Source: Candidatus Poribacteria bacterium (GTDB taxonomy: Bacteria; Poribacteria; WGA-4E; JAJDTR01). From it: a DNA stretch of 43,320 bases. This document shows, piece after piece, positions 15,911-25,504 of the stretch; the first letter of the stretch is position 1, and the number at the start of each line of letters is the position of its first letter. Below the pieces are notes generated by a model. It was not told the DNA's origin, did no database searches, and saw only the letters and a program-made list of their open reading frames with translations. Where the stretch lies: contig JAJDTR010000169.1 in assembly GCA_022827055.1 (NCBI GenBank), forward strand, positions 1 to 43,320, written 5' to 3'. Both the position numbers and the translations under genes were made by a program.

Positions 15911-17854
15911 TCACCACCACGCGGTGAATCCGTACGTCCGCACATTAAGCAGCACCCCCAACAACGCCCAACAGGCGCCGATGGTGAAGTCGGCGAAGAC
16001 CATGCCGAGGAAAAACGGAATGGCTGCACGGTGTGCCTTCATGCCGCCTGCCTTCAGGAGGATCCATTTGATGAGCCACGCCGTAAAGAACATGAACCAC
16101 GTGTCGCGCATCCCGTAAGTGCTGGATACGGCATAACCGGCAGGGTGGAGCGGCCACCACAGGAACCTCACCCGCATGAACATCACAAAAAGACCGAAGA
16201 GCAATCCAAAAGAAAAATAGCCGATTCCGTACATGTCGGGGTGCATGGGATAGATTAACCAACGATTCAGTCTGCCGAGCGGTTCGCCGCCCCAACTCGC
16301 GCCATGCTTATACCCCGCATCAAGCAGCGCCCAGAACGCGATCACAGTGCCGACAACAATCGCAATGAGCATCACGGCGAAAACGCGGCGTTGATTCATC
16401 CGCGACCGGTCCGCGATACGGAACCCTTCAAGTTGGTGCGGCATCGGGTCGCTGTAATGTGCCCGCGTAAGAAACCAGAAAAGCGAGATGATCGATAATG
16501 TCCGCGGTCCGACTCGGCGAGTACCGAATGCGTCCAGCATAAGTATTTCGGGACCTGCGAAGTGCAAGTCGTGCACCGGCGAGCCGACCTCCGCTCGGAT
16601 GCGTGTCACTCCAATATTCGTCATGAGGAGAAGCGCAAAGAATATGGCGGCGCCCCACCATGTCATGCCCGCCTGCCAACAAAATACGACGATAAACAGG
16701 AAACCCGCAATAACACCATACACGGCGACATTGTACGGTAACGCCTCCTTCTCGCTATCTCCGGCAAGTCGGCGGTCCCAGACCGAGCGTATAACTCTGG
16801 AAAAGTGGTGCCTCCCCGTCCAGACAGCGATGACACAAAGCGCAATATATGCGCCGGCGGACTGCTCGGGAAATTCGGGACGCTTTTGAAATCCCCACGC
16901 TTCACCCAATACCAACTGCGCCTTCCAGAAAAAGAAGAACACCCAGCATGAGAACGCGATGTCAAGGGGAACGAGAAAGATGAGACCGAGGAGGAAAGGG
17001 CGCACCAGCAGTGCCATGTAACCGATGGCGTCCCACGGTTTTGTCGTGAAGAAATTGCCCAGATTATAGGCGCGAAGCTGCAACGACGGCACAACCGGGT
17101 AGAACGTGTGCAAACCGTTCAAAATGTTGATGATGGTGACAACCGTAAAGCTGATCCAAAGAAGTCGACTCTTAAATAGCCTCGACCTCGGATTTGCCAT
17201 TTCATATGGCAACTGGGTGAGTGGATAGGTCAGCCGCTCGCGTTCTGTCCACTGTTTCCTGATAATGGCGTTTATGCAAAGCATGACGAACATGAAAGCA
17301 CAAATCAACGCCGTCCATGCGATCACCGGCACAATCCACGGTCGAATGTGAGCTTCGATATACAGCGTCGCTGGCTGTTTCGTAGCGGTCGCCATATAGC
17401 CGGTCAACGCCTTGGTGTCCGTAACGATAAGCCAGTCGGGGTAGTGATGGCCGAAGAGGTTTTTCCAGTCGTTTTCAGGGGTGGCAAAACCCACGGGAGC
17501 CGCGAGCGTCGGCGGGAGAATCTGCATCATGCTATGCCCGGCGAGAGTGCCTGCGATGCAGAGCATCACATAGATGGCAACCAACTCACCCTGTCTGAGC
17601 ACTAGTCTCGGCGAAATACGCCGCAGGACGCCGTTCAGCATCAGCAGAAGCGTGAGATTGAAGATGGCGTGGAAGAGTAAACTAAAGTTGGTGGAGTGGG
17701 CGATATAGTGGACCGTTTCCATGTAAACGATCCAGAATGAATTGAAGGGTATCAACACGAGAGCGATGAGAACCGCCCGCCACGTAATCTGCGTCTGCCT
17801 CATAGATTCGACTGTTGACTGAAATTGAGGCTGGTTGGTTGAACTCAAAGCCAT
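15911..17854 (-). CDS. DUF6785-type multi-pass membrane protein, copy 1
   Basis: A 647-aa integral membrane protein with about 12-14 hydrophobic helices. It matches what I recognise as the DUF6785/DUF6784 family, common in Planctomycetes-like and Poribacteria-like genomes. Conserved with copy 2 (39272-41203): RQGELVAIYVML (about 87-98), GHSMMQILPPTLAAPVG, YPLTQLPYEM, VTRIRAEVGSPVHDLHFAGP and the ending NVRTYGFTAWW. Function unknown; the length and helix number suggest a transporter. It sits upstream of a dehydratase gene, which would fit uptake of a sugar acid, but this is inference. The start at 17854 has no clear ribosome binding site; the Met at residue 18 is a possible alternative. Confidence 0.8.
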   Translation of the reverse strand: MALSSTNQPQFQSTVESMRQTQITWRAVLIALVLIPFNSFWIVYMETVHYIAHSTNFSLLFHAIFNLTLLLMLNGVLRRISPRLVLRQGELVAIYVMLCIAGTLAGHSMMQILPPTLAAPVGFATPENDWKNLFGHHYPDWLIVTDTKALTGYMATATKQPATLYIEAHIRPWIVPVIAWTALICAFMFVMLCINAIIRKQWTERERLTYPLTQLPYEMANPRSRLFKSRLLWISFTVVTIINILNGLHTFYPVVPSLQLRAYNLGNFFTTKPWDAIGYMALLVRPFLLGLIFLVPLDIAFSCWVFFFFWKAQLVLGEAWGFQKRPEFPEQSAGAYIALCVIAVWTGRHHFSRVIRSVWDRRLAGDSEKEALPYNVAVYGVIAGFLFIVVFCWQAGMTWWGAAIFFALLLMTNIGVTRIRAEVGSPVHDLHFAGPEILMLDAFGTRRVGPRTLSIISLFWFLTRAHYSDPMPHQLEGFRIADRSRMNQRRVFAVMLIAIVVGTVIAFWALLDAGYKHGASWGGEPLGRLNRWLIYPMHPDMYGIGYFSFGLLFGLFVMFMRVRFLWWPLHPAGYAVSSTYGMRDTWFMFFTAWLIKWILLKAGGMKAHRAAIPFFLGMVFADFTIGACWALLGVLLNVRTYGFTAWW

Positions 17855-18581
17855 TGAGAGATTTTGCTATGTCCTAGTTCGAAGTGTGCGCGAGGGATTC
17901 AGCAGAGATTTAGCGCATCTGCAGAACAACCTTAGAATATCTCAATTTCCGAACTTCGTCAAGAGGTTAATTTCGGTAGGCAGAGCGGGGGAATGTTATC
18001 GGTGGGAGTGCAGCATCTTGTGCTGTGTTTCCAGCGGACCAGTTAGAGTAACCTGCGCTCGATAACATCGTTTGAGGAGATTCATCGTCACAATTTGATA
18101 ACGATGAGCAGCACAGTATGAATCATGGAACTTTCGCACTCGTTGGCGAAGCATAGGTGTTTTACTTACCTTCCAGACACACTAGCAGCCAAACATGGCG
18201 TCTCATGATGTCCCCCTTCTGATTAGAAGATCGCAGATTGAGTTGGGATATCGACGTTCGACCTTTGGTGGACAACAAAACTCCTAAAGCTATGCACCTC
18301 GCCTACCCTCGGCCCCTGTTTTGTCCTGTGCAAACTACGTAACACCCTTTTACTTGAACCATGGTGAATAAGATTGCTCAATAATCTCGTTTATCAACCT
18401 CGTAGGAGGGGATCAAATGAGCGAATCGCGAATGCGATAGAGATGGCCTTTCCTCGCCTACTGTAAGCGAAGACAAGGCTTCATGCTGCTATCCACGCAA
18501 GTTTCTTCACTTAATCCATGTAATCACTGCACTTGCATTATGGAAAAATGGTATAAGTTTCACTTCGTATGCTTTAAGGGT
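17855..18581. other. Gene-free stretch with a short leader-like frame
   Basis: I see no full gene. On the minus strand, AAGGGGG precedes a 14-codon frame (18206 down to 18162), MRRHVWLLVCLEGK then TAA, which looks like the start of a signal peptide cut short. It could be a decayed gene start or chance. A core copy of the dispersed repeat (GAATGCGATAGAGATGGCC) lies at 18430-18448. Confidence 0.3.
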
Positions 18582-18720
18582 GGAATCAAACGAATAGTCA
18601 ACAATGAGCAAACGAGTGAATATCGAGCGGTCAGCCGAATGAATAACGAGAGATCAACTGAATGGAGATTGAGCGCGAAAGTAAATCCCGAAAGAGGTCC
18701 CATTGAGCTCTCATAGTGAG
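18582..18720 (+). repeat. Dispersed intergenic repeat with four tandem units of about 23 nt
   Basis: Successive units begin at 18582 (24 nt), 18606 (19 nt), 18625 (23 nt) and 18648 (23 nt). Three begin with GAG, and the set resembles GAG.GATCA.C.GAATGGATAA. They are followed by the core block GCGCGAAAGTAAATCCCG and a CATAGTGAGC end (18671-18720). Copies elsewhere: 19-90, 3963-4006, 18430-18448, 27203-27240 and 30090-30173. There are no unique spacers, so this is not a CRISPR array. Confidence 0.65.
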
Positions 18721-18755
18721 CGTGATGGAATCCGCTGCACACCATCGGACCTGTA

Positions 18756-19562
18756 TTATCGACTCTTCAATCTACCCCATGTTGTCGCCAGCTTGCCTAT
18801 TTCCGACACAGCCGACAACGGCGAAAGTCCGTTGTCCATGATTCCTGAAATGTCATCCTCGGTAAGCGGAACGCTAAACAGTGCTACTTCGTCGATGATT
18901 CCCTTCCAGAATTCTCTGCCGAAGCCGTCGGATCCGATAGCGACATGTTCGGGGGTTGAGCCGCCGGTGACCTTCCCGATGTTGCTCTCAGCTTCTTCCA
19001 CCCCATCGACGTACACCCTGAGGCTGTTGCCGTCGTAGGTGCCCGCGACATGGTGCCACTCGCCATCATCAATATTCGTTACGCTGTGAACACCTGCCCA
19101 ATTACCGAAATGTATCCACAACGTTAGCTTGTGGGCATTCCAACCCGATCCAAGGGAAAAGGGTCCCTTATCCCCCTTGTTCGGATCCTGTTTGCTAACC
19201 ACCCTTGCGGGAGCTGTGAGGCCCCCGTCGCCTCCGTCCCATCTGCACCAACCCAGTGCGGTAAGACCCGTAAATCCATCAACACCGTCAATGTCGCCGC
19301 AGTCTACTCGGTCATCTCCGTCGAATTCCAGGGCTCCGCCGAATTTTCCGGCAACCCATTGCGGGTTCCCAATCAGTTGCCCGAGGTGGCCGTTTCCGGA
19401 TGCATCTTTTGCAACTTCGCCGTTCCCATCGTCCAAAAGCCACATCCCGATAACGTCATCGGGGCTAAATTCGGCAATACTTGCGCTTGCTAGAATCATT
19501 ACCACGAAAATGGTACTCGCGAAGGCTATAGTTTTTCTGGTCAGCATTAACGTTCGCATCAT
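18756..19562 (-). CDS. Secreted LamG domain protein with conserved C-terminal tail, copy 1
   Basis: A 268-aa exported protein. A signal peptide (MMRTLMLTRKTIAFAST, then a hydrophobic core ending ASASIA) leads into a concanavalin/LamG-type sandwich: DVIGMWLLDDGNGEVAKD, SGNGHLGQLIG, GKFGGALEFDG, DGEWHHVAGTYDG, LRVYVDGVEE and GIIDEVALFSVPLTEDDI. LamG domains bind glycans or proteins outside the cell. After the domain comes a short tail, AVSEIGKLATTWGRLKSR, that also ends two unrelated secreted proteins in this window. GAGAGGAGAAGA precedes the first ATG. Binding target unknown. Confidence 0.9.
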   Translation of the reverse strand: MMRTLMLTRKTIAFASTIFVVMILASASIAEFSPDDVIGMWLLDDGNGEVAKDASGNGHLGQLIGNPQWVAGKFGGALEFDGDDRVDCGDIDGVDGFTGLTALGWCRWDGGDGGLTAPARVVSKQDPNKGDKGPFSLGSGWNAHKLTLWIHFGNWAGVHSVTNIDDGEWHHVAGTYDGNSLRVYVDGVEEAESNIGKVTGGSTPEHVAIGSDGFGREFWKGIIDEVALFSVPLTEDDISGIMDNGLSPLSAVSEIGKLATTWGRLKSR

Positions 19563-19765
19563 TCTTCTCCTCTCGTATGTTCGTGGATTGAATTAGTCAT
19601 TAAATGGTCGCTATTCCGTTTATCGCGCTTAAGGTTAGCCGCTTCTTCCAGTAGGTCGTGCTTCTAACTCAACCAGCTAGAAGGGTAATAGAGAATAACG
19701 CAATAGAAAAATCTAACTATGCAAGTCCCGGAATTTCCTATGTACGGCAAGTCGGTTAGTCATCA

Positions 19766-20329
19766 AGATAGGGGAAACGCATCCAAAATCACTCAATCGC
19801 TCTCTCGTTAAAACAATCCGTGGCGGCGATATTCAACTTTATGGATTCTTCACTCTACAGCAGCATCGGAACGGAAAGTGTAAAATGTCAGATGATGCTC
19901 TCATTCCATTAATCGCCATTAGTTGCTTAAGGGTTCGAAAATGTGAACAAAATGTTGATTCGTCACCTGTTTTGGGTGATCTCGGCTGAACTTGTACCTA
20001 TTTTTTTGTAAAAATAGCGCCAAAAAATAGGTACAAGAATGTGAACGGCGGCTTGATTTCGAGAGAGCGTTCACATGGTTTGATTCAATACTTTCCTTTG
20101 ATAGCGCAGGTTCATACGCGGGCATATGTGAACAAGATGTTAACAAGAAAAAAAGTTTGTCATCACTAAGGTCGATTTTAGGTGGATGTGAAGCCAAAGC
20201 GCCACCCCGATGGCACACCTAAGATCGGCGATTAGGGTAGTAGCGCATCTACTCCGCCGCTTATCTGTTCGTTCCTAATCATACTATATACGTGTGAAGT
20301 TGTCAATGTAAAATCAGATGCGTTTCCCC
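19766..20329. mobile_element. 564-bp inverted-repeat element with 9-bp target duplication
   Basis: A perfect 15-bp inverted repeat, TAGGGGAAACGCATC (19769-19783) and its complement (20317-20331), marks the ends. The direct repeat TAGTCATCA at 19757-19765 and 20330-20338 flanks it, which suggests transposition with a 9-bp duplication. Inside is a perfect 16-bp hairpin, CTTGTACCTATTTTTT (19991-20006) with its complement at 20022-20037, and four TGTGAAC motifs in both orientations. There is no convincing gene, so it is a non-autonomous element. The element family is uncertain; IS4-like elements make duplications of about this size. Confidence 0.7.
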
Positions 20330-20344
20330 TAGTCATCAGGAGGG

Positions 20345-22555
20345 CTACTCTACTTTGACGTAGGTAACGAGCAGGGATCCCGGCTGCGAATCTATTGTAA
20401 CATCAACCCCTTCAGCCATTTGCCTACCATTCAGCACAACCTTTGTATTCTGGTCTTCGAAATGTACCTCGTAGCTCGCGTCCATCTCAATCCCCCACAA
20501 TTTCAGTGTTGCGGATTGCTGCGAACATTCGGGTCGCCGAAACGCAAACACCATTCCTTGACCCGGATCCTCCTTGTGGAACTGGTACGCCAGCCATGAG
20601 TCAAGTGATATACTATACGGCGTGAGAGGATAAAAATCCCCGTAGAATAGATGGCGGATACGTTTGTATTCCTCAATTAACTTTCGAGCCGTATCCCACG
20701 GAAATGGTTCGGTGACCATGTATCCGACGTTTTCGACATCGTCGACCGTTTTGCGCGGCACCTCTTTGAGTTCGTAGGGTTCCTTCTGAACCACGGGAAA
20801 CGCTAGGGGCCAACGCTGTTCCATCTCCGGTTGAAACGGATTCCACGCGGCTGCGATGCCGGCGTTCATTGAGCTGCGAAATGAATAGGTGTCGGGATAA
20901 CCGCTGGCGGTTGCGGTTGATGGCACCCATTGACTGATACCGTAGGTTTGCGATTGGTAGTCGTTCGGTTCAAAGCCGGGATGGTTGTGATCCGAACGCC
21001 AAAGATAGAAGCAGCGCGACATTGCCTCCAAGTCTATACGCGTAGCGCCGCCGCCGCACATGTCAATGACGAGTCCCGGATTTCGCCTGCGAAGTTCGTC
21101 CCAAAACCAGTACATGCCCTCAATATAGCGAATTTCGGCGATGCCTTGTCGATCCGGCGCATCCGCATCTCTCCACCACTGGAGCGGCTGCCCGTGCGGA
21201 TATAGGCGGCCATCGGGGTATCTCAAGTTCGCGCCGATCGGTCCGTCTTGCCGATAAATGCCGATGCCTTCTTCCTTAATCAGATCTGAAATGAAATCGG
21301 TAATCATCGTCAGCGCCTTGGGATTCCCGTAGTCCAGCATTCTGAATGGCGGAAGCCCCGTGACCTCTTTATCTTTGACGGTAAGAAACAGTTCAAGGTG
21401 TTCACGCTCCATCCACGTGCTACCGCCCTGATATTCGGGAGCAAACCAGACAAGAAGACCCATATTCATTTTCTTCAGCGCATCGGTTATCCCTCGGAGC
21501 CCGTTGGGAAAGCGGTCAGGATCGGCGGGTCCGATGTGGGAGAGCCCCGGGCTTTTGACTTGCCAGCCCACGTCCATCCAGATATATTCAAATCCAAGCG
21601 GCGCTAATGCAGACGCATATTCAATCTGGTTTTGTTCGGTCGCTCCGAATGCTTCCTCGTATATGCCCATCGAGCTCGCCAACAACGGCACCGGCATCGG
21701 CTTGCCATCCTTCTGTGGATAGTAATGGGCTAGAAGTATTCGACGAAGCAGATTCTGTCCGTAGATCCGGTGGCCCTGCCAGAAGAGAAGTAACATCCGC
21801 GGGGAGCGAATCTCGTCTCCCGGGAAAAGTTTGAGGTGCGTTCGCTCCATACCGGCGCACACACGCACGGATTTTGAGTCTCGCGAAAAACTTGCCAGCC
21901 ATTGCCCCGTCCATCCGATGCCAATCATGACACCTCGTTCGGACATTTCGAGGTTGAAGAAGGGCAGGCTTTCTCCCCATGAAGATCTTCCGTGCATGGA
22001 TGACATCTTGAGGGTAGAATTTGCGGCTAATTCTCTTTCGTTCGGACCAAAATCCGCGGAACCGGCGGCGATGCCTTCCTTCGGTCCCGACGTATAATGC
22101 AGCCTAAAGTTGCCCGCTTCGTCATGCAGCACGGTATCCAGTGCCTGAATATTGGCGATAATCGGCGTGTCACATTCTCCCGTATTTCTGAATTTCAACA
22201 CCCATTCTACCGCCGGATGGTCCGCGAATAGAGTTACCTCGCAGCGAACTTCGAGCCCTGTCTGCACCTCGGTGTAGGTTACCGTTTGTAGAGTTCTCGT
22301 CTCATCCAACGTCGTTTCGTTTACGCTGAAATCCCAAGTCGAGAGAAATCCGCTTGAATTCACTCCATCGTAATCAAATGAAAACGGAGGAGTGCCAGAT
22401 TTTGATAGCTTCCCCGACATCCACTGTCTCAAACCGTCCCACCATGCAGACTGAGACATCTTGATGCCTGTTGCATCTAACGCCGGTAGGGGCTCTACGG
22501 CTTTATTCTCAAGATTGCCGCCATCGGACGATTGCAGCGGCTTCTGTTCTTCCAT
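20345..22555 (-). CDS. GH36-like alpha-galactosidase
   Basis: A 736-aa glycoside hydrolase of clan GH-D type. The N-terminal beta-supersandwich is followed by a TIM barrel with EYIWMDVGWQ, the nucleophile region GIYRQDGPIG (D437), IDMCGGGATRIDLE, and the acid-base region LWRSDHNHPG (D522). A C-terminal beta domain ends the protein. This order and length fit GH36 retaining alpha-galactosidases, which release terminal alpha-galactose. There is no signal peptide, so it probably acts inside the cell. I place the start at MEEQKPL (22555), nine nt after GGAG, and not 14 codons earlier. It diverges from PhyH copy 2, with a shared promoter block between them. Confidence 0.85.
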   Translation of the reverse strand: MEEQKPLQSSDGGNLENKAVEPLPALDATGIKMSQSAWWDGLRQWMSGKLSKSGTPPFSFDYDGVNSSGFLSTWDFSVNETTLDETRTLQTVTYTEVQTGLEVRCEVTLFADHPAVEWVLKFRNTGECDTPIIANIQALDTVLHDEAGNFRLHYTSGPKEGIAAGSADFGPNERELAANSTLKMSSMHGRSSWGESLPFFNLEMSERGVMIGIGWTGQWLASFSRDSKSVRVCAGMERTHLKLFPGDEIRSPRMLLLFWQGHRIYGQNLLRRILLAHYYPQKDGKPMPVPLLASSMGIYEEAFGATEQNQIEYASALAPLGFEYIWMDVGWQVKSPGLSHIGPADPDRFPNGLRGITDALKKMNMGLLVWFAPEYQGGSTWMEREHLELFLTVKDKEVTGLPPFRMLDYGNPKALTMITDFISDLIKEEGIGIYRQDGPIGANLRYPDGRLYPHGQPLQWWRDADAPDRQGIAEIRYIEGMYWFWDELRRRNPGLVIDMCGGGATRIDLEAMSRCFYLWRSDHNHPGFEPNDYQSQTYGISQWVPSTATASGYPDTYSFRSSMNAGIAAAWNPFQPEMEQRWPLAFPVVQKEPYELKEVPRKTVDDVENVGYMVTEPFPWDTARKLIEEYKRIRHLFYGDFYPLTPYSISLDSWLAYQFHKEDPGQGMVFAFRRPECSQQSATLKLWGIEMDASYEVHFEDQNTKVVLNGRQMAEGVDVTIDSQPGSLLVTYVKVE

Positions 22556-22607
22556 AACATCAATCTCCAAACGTCTAAGAAAAGGCGAACTTCCCAACTA
22601 TAAATCG

Positions 22608-22636
22608 TTGTAATTCAAATCCGCCTGCATTATAAT
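22608..22636 (+). promoter_or_regulatory. Promoter block conserved with the one upstream of PhyH copy 4
   Basis: TTGTAA (22608-22613), a 17-nt spacer and a perfect TATAAT (22631-22636) form a sigma-70-type promoter for PhyH copy 2. The identical blocks TAAATCGTTGTAATTC and CCTGCATTATAATGAAAG recur at 35766-35806, upstream of its paralogue. CATTATAATG is a perfect palindrome, so the -10 box could also read toward the divergent GH36 gene. Confidence 0.7.
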
Positions 22637-22806
22637 GAAAGTTGCGCTTGTTTTAGATGGAATTATCCATAATCTTAAGCGAGTGACACGATGTGTCACT
22701 TCTCCTTCATTTGACACGGAATAACCTGTACGACTGCAAACGGAAGTTCGCAAGCGGTGAATCTGGGAAAGATTTTCACTGCTGATTTTTTAAGGAGACA
22801 ACACAA

Positions 22807-23643
22807 ATGAAACTGACTCAAGAACAACTAGACTTTTTCGATACCTTCGGTTATCTGATGATTCCACAACTGTTTTCAACGGATGAAACGGATAAAATCA
22901 TCGACGTGTTTGAATGGTCAATTCAAAATTGCGGCGGCGGCGAGAATCATGACGGTTCGACTCGTACGATGTTTCTGGGACCGATAGAGCGCCACCCGGA
23001 GATGTGCCGTCTCTTGGATCATCCGGCGATACTTGGTCTCATCGGAAGCGTTCTGGGAGAGGACTTCAACTACTGCAGCGGTGATGGAAACTATTATAGC
23101 GGCAATACAGGTTGGCACCCGGATGGCGGATGGGGTCAACTATTCGCTACCAAAACGGCATTTTATCTAGACCCGCTTACTCGTGACACCGGTGCACTGC
23201 GGTTCATTCCGGGGTCTCATCGACCCGACCATTTCGTGCGTAAGGAAAAAATCGACGTGAACAATTCCATGGAGCTGTTTGGCGTTCCGCCATCGGAGTT
23301 TCCCGGCAGCATTGCCGTCGAGACGAATCCCGGCGATGTCGTGATTTTTAATCACGACTTGTATCACGCCTCATTCGGCGGCGGAAATCGCCGCCGAATG
23401 TTCACCATGAACTGTACACGCCACGCCAAGAACCCGGAGGACCTGAAACGGGTGCATGAATATGTGCGCATCCACGCGCCCGGCGGCTATAAATACAAGA
23501 CCGGCGCAGGAATGTACCATGCCCCCATGATAGATACGGCTGACGAGAGCCGGAGGGCTCATCTCTACCAACCGATGGAGCTTCACGACCAGATATACCC
23601 CGAATTTGCTCGAAATGTCGTAAGCCAAGAATCAAGGGTTTGA
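22807..23643 (+). CDS. Phytanoyl-CoA dioxygenase (PhyH) family protein, copy 2
   Basis: A 278-aa Fe(II)/2-oxoglutarate oxygenase. The triad is H104-x-D106 in TGWHPDGGW and H187 in DLYHASFGGG; the arginine run R195-R197 (RRRMFT) supplies the 2-oxoglutarate salt bridge. YLDPLTRDTGALRFIPGSH (120-138) is the family core. TAAGGAG lies nine nt before the ATG. It is a close paralogue of copy 4 (35921-36757): same length, nearly the same residues through the core, and the same upstream promoter block. Substrate unknown. It diverges from the alpha-galactosidase gene and converges with PhyH copy 3. Confidence 0.93.
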   Translation: MKLTQEQLDFFDTFGYLMIPQLFSTDETDKIIDVFEWSIQNCGGGENHDGSTRTMFLGPIERHPEMCRLLDHPAILGLIGSVLGEDFNYCSGDGNYYSGNTGWHPDGGWGQLFATKTAFYLDPLTRDTGALRFIPGSHRPDHFVRKEKIDVNNSMELFGVPPSEFPGSIAVETNPGDVVIFNHDLYHASFGGGNRRRMFTMNCTRHAKNPEDLKRVHEYVRIHAPGGYKYKTGAGMYHAPMIDTADESRRAHLYQPMELHDQIYPEFARNVVSQESRV

Positions 23644-23694
23644 CCGACATGGACTGATAGAATCGAGTGTAATCTGTCGTCTTAACCAATGCTT

Positions 23695-24642
23695 CTAGCT
23701 CTGATAAGGCGACAGGTCCATTTCGGGAAACCGCATCGCGATTCCTTTCAATGTCGTCTCCGAATAAAATGGGTGGCCTACCGGGGGCCAACCGAACAAG
23801 GTACGAACCCGCGCCGTGGTCTTCTCCCAAAACGGCTTAAAGAACTGTTGTTCCGGCCCGCTCCACGGATTCGCCAACTTCGTCCACCGACTCGTGTCTC
23901 CGCGCGCCATGGACAGCGTCCAAAACGCACGTTGTTTTCGTTTGTTCTCAAACGGTATGGCAGCGTGGATAAGGTATGAAGAATAAAACAGTGCGCTGCC
24001 CGCCTTGGCAGTAGTAGGCACCGGCTCGGCAAACTCAGGAACTTTCCGAATGTCCTCCATTCCACCATCTGATCGCAGGTATACGTCCGCCGCCTGTCGA
24101 TGCGATCCCGGGATTACTTGCATAGGGGCGCCATCATCATCGACATCGTGGAGATAGACGCCGCTATTGACATAATCAAACGAACCGATCGCCTTGCTTA
24201 ACGGCAAGAAGGTATTGGTGCCATGATCGGCGTGATATCCTTGCCAAGGGTGTTCGGGGTAGCGCGTGTCAGTGGGACCCGACCGCATGAACAGGTGGGC
24301 GTTGCAGTAACTCACGTCATCCGTGCCGAGGCACTGGGCAAACACGTCGAGATAATCTTCGTTCTCGATGAGCCGATCCAGCGCATCAAATCCTGTTGGA
24401 AACTGCGCGCGGCCATACTCGGTGTCGCCGTAGTGAGCGACAACATTGGAAACTGTCGGTTCCACTGAATCCGCTTCTCCGGTTTTGTCGACATCCGCGA
24501 GATATTCAGCGAATGATTTGCCGTAGAAGATGTGCTCCATATCGCGTAAGGCGGCTGCCATCGAATCCGGATCGAACAAATTCTCGACCATGATAAAACC
24601 GTCGCGGTCAAAGGCGTCAAGTTGATCTTGAGTTAGCTTCAT
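23695..24642 (-). CDS. Phytanoyl-CoA dioxygenase (PhyH) family protein, copy 3
   Basis: A 315-aa member, longer than the others because of an extra segment before the first motif (about residues 40-100). The triad is H137-x-D139 in GYHADHGTN and H226 in YLIHAAIPF, with R238 in KRKQRAFW. The GAPMQVIPGSHRQ turn (171-183) is conserved. It begins MKLTQDQLDAFDRDG, like copies 2 and 4 at the N terminus, but is otherwise distinct, so it probably has a different substrate. TAAGGAGAAC precedes the ATG. It converges with copy 2; only 51 bp separate their stop codons. Confidence 0.92.
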   Translation of the reverse strand: MKLTQDQLDAFDRDGFIMVENLFDPDSMAAALRDMEHIFYGKSFAEYLADVDKTGEADSVEPTVSNVVAHYGDTEYGRAQFPTGFDALDRLIENEDYLDVFAQCLGTDDVSYCNAHLFMRSGPTDTRYPEHPWQGYHADHGTNTFLPLSKAIGSFDYVNSGVYLHDVDDDGAPMQVIPGSHRQAADVYLRSDGGMEDIRKVPEFAEPVPTTAKAGSALFYSSYLIHAAIPFENKRKQRAFWTLSMARGDTSRWTKLANPWSGPEQQFFKPFWEKTTARVRTLFGWPPVGHPFYSETTLKGIAMRFPEMDLSPYQS

Positions 24643-24680
24643 GAGGTTCTCCTTACCATTAAAACGTCAATTGACAGGTG

Positions 24681-24719
24681 CGGACCGATGCGGGAATGTT
24701 CATCGGACGCATCGGTCCG
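24681..24719. repeat. Stem-loop in the leader of PhyH copy 3
   Basis: CGGACCGATGCG (24681-24692) and CGCATCGGTCCG (24708-24719) form a perfect 12-bp stem with a 15-nt loop, 39 bp upstream of the ATG at 24642. It could be a leader structure or a spent repeat. The stem shares the ATCGGTC string with the hairpin at 36769-36812. Confidence 0.5.
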
Positions 24720-24826
24720 TAGCTGGCGTGACCGCTATCTTACTAAATTTTAGTCTCCGGTGTCTAGAGAAAACGTGGGTACTCGTCAAGCTGGAGCTTG
24801 CATCTTTGAATAAGGAGAATTGTCCA

Positions 24827-24898
24827 ATGATAACGTACTTGATGCCAACACCGTGCCCCGAGTCAAACGAACGTGAAACTCAAGTCTTAAGCAGCTAG
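24827..24898 (+). CDS. Possible small ORF (23 aa)
   Basis: TAAGGAG (24811-24817) stands nine bases before an ATG that opens a 23-codon frame, MITYLMPTPCPESNERETQV and three more residues. The peptide shows no family features. The good ribosome binding site is the only support; it may be the start of a decayed gene. The stretch 24643-25177 holds nothing else I can support. Confidence 0.2.
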   Translation: MITYLMPTPCPESNERETQVLSS

Positions 24899-25177
24899 TC
24901 TAAAGCAAAAATCGAATGGCGCACCGTGCTACGCCAATTATCTCTGCCGGACTGTCATACAAGGAACGGAGCAAAGAGGGAGGGGAACTGCTGAATCTGG
25001 CTGGCTTGGTCGTGCGTGCCGGAATCGGGAGGAAACTCATATTGAGGTCGGCGAGGGTGGTGGATAATAACAGGTCTAAGGAGGCGAACTGTGCTTATAA
25101 TGTCCGGTTTGCGGAATCAGAAGCTATGATATTTCACCATAAATTTGGGACAATGATGGGTTGCTCGTACTACCGGT

Positions 25178-25348
25178 TTAAATAAAACGCTTATAGTCGA
25201 ACACTTCCAAATATTGCCACGCGCGACTTCGGGTTTCTTCGCATTCCACCTCCGATAGTTTCGCCGCGGTAGCACGATTAGCCGCAAGCTTTGCCCGGCG
25301 GAAGGTGCCCTCAGCGTTAGGATGTTGCGACAAAGCTTTTGTAGGGAA
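25178..25348 (-). pseudogene. Possible C-terminal fragment of a decayed gene
   Basis: On the minus strand an open frame of 56 codons (25348 to a TAA at 25178) has protein-like composition: FRRAKLAANRATAAKLSEVE near the middle and RAWQYLEVFDYKRFI at the end. It has no start codon and a stop lies directly upstream. An overlapping frame begins near 25422 (MRANAKKIDLIKLAQ) and could be its shifted N-terminal part. I do not recognise the family. Confidence 0.25.
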
Positions 25349-25504
25349 TTACGATCATTATTCCCTATTGCAGAACTCTGAGCCAACTTTATCAAGTCTA
25401 TCTTCTTCGCATTGGCGCGCACCGTTATGACGTAAAACGATTCAACTCACAAAGCTCAATCAATTGTCTGGGCCAACGTTGGATCCCAGCAAGATAGGCA
25501 CAAA

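Noticed and set aside
18582..18720. Tandem repeats of about 23 nt as a CRISPR array
   Set aside because: Units abut without unique spacers, vary in sequence, and no cas gene is present.
19941..20132. TGTGAAC motifs as CRP binding sites
   Set aside because: They do not form the TGTGA-N6-TCACA spacing and lie inside a mobile element far from a promoter.
19919..20218. 99-aa minus-strand frame inside the 564-bp element as a gene
   Set aside because: Poor composition, no ribosome binding site, and it runs across the hairpin and the repeated TGTGAAC motifs.
24916..25185. 89-aa plus-strand frame as a gene
   Set aside because: No ribosome binding site or family features; overlaps a more protein-like minus-strand fragment.
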